Origin: Gerris lacustris
Taxonomy: Eukaryota; Arthropoda; Insecta; Hemiptera; Gerridae
Direction of reading: 5' to 3'
Length of the DNA: 64,000 nt
NCBI GenBank assembly: GCA_951217055.1
Contig: OX578286.1
Location: forward strand, 1,681,508-1,745,507
The notes beneath the pieces are model-generated. The model made no database searches. It was not told the DNA's origin and saw only the letters and a program-made list of their open reading frames with translations. The translations under genes and the position numbers were made by a program. Shown piece by piece: positions 63,982 through 64,000 of the stretch (the stretch's first letter is position 1; each line of letters begins with the position of its first letter).

Positions 63982-64000
63982 AGACTTGCAGCTCTAAGAG

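Larger units (their letters stand above)
44294..64000. repeat. Segmental duplication, copy 2 (runs off the window)
   Basis: Near-identical to 15847-36938 in the same order and orientation; it still matches at the window edge. The offset falls from 28449 to 27062 through indels: the hAT element is absent, an 810 bp insertion is present, and satellite and microsatellite lengths differ. Confidence 0.9.

Overview
The window looks like AT-rich nuclear DNA from an arthropod, most likely an insect. It has one long protein-coding locus followed by more than 55 kb of repeats. The repeat types point to this: decayed non-LTR retrotransposons, hAT and Tc1/mariner-type DNA transposons, Helitron-like ends, SINE-like repeats with a tRNA B box, long (AT)n tracts and 10-29 bp runs of G or C. 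There are no operons, rRNA genes or CRISPR arrays. The species cannot be told from the sequence alone.

Layout. 504-5657 (minus): an intronless reading frame for a STAND-type NACHT NTPase with a long C-terminal ankyrin array. It is cut by one in-frame TAA at 1179-1181, and the array continues in frame beyond it. 5658-11635: no gene; transposon fragments, a SINE-like repeat, a tRNA-Gln-like sequence and long G and C runs. 11636-18703: a tandem array with a ~2.9 kb period. Each unit joins a Helitron-like end, a 0.69 kb element with inverted ends, an (AT)n tract and a dead reverse-transcriptase fragment. 18704-30150: an 11.4 kb block lying inside the (AT)n tract of the third unit. Its two ends carry iterated GGGAGGT/GTTCGC-type motifs in opposite orientation. 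Inside are a MADF remnant, a possible FLYWCH remnant, a 575 bp foldback element, a cluster of GTAACTATCGTGACA motifs and a ~190 bp satellite. 30151-36938: more of the dead retrotransposon, interrupted by a 3.2 kb inverted-repeat element that itself holds a 1.55 kb hAT element. 36939-44293: mostly unique repeats, with a nested hAT and a broken Tc1/mariner-type transposase. 44294-64000: a second, nearly identical copy of 15847-36938, running off the window edge.

The two copies sit about 27-28.5 kb apart and differ mainly by large events. Copy 1 holds the hAT element, and copy 2 has a footprint-like scar at the same site. Copy 2 holds an 810 bp Helitron/Helentron-like insertion that splits a SINE-like repeat. 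Satellite, (AT)n and poly-G lengths also differ. This could be a real recent tandem duplication or two haplotypes placed in series by the assembly; sequence alone cannot decide.

The only plausible host protein is the NACHT-ankyrin locus, with an architecture like NLR immune sensors. Everything else that can be read as protein is a transposon remnant. All functional statements come from visible motifs; no database search was possible.
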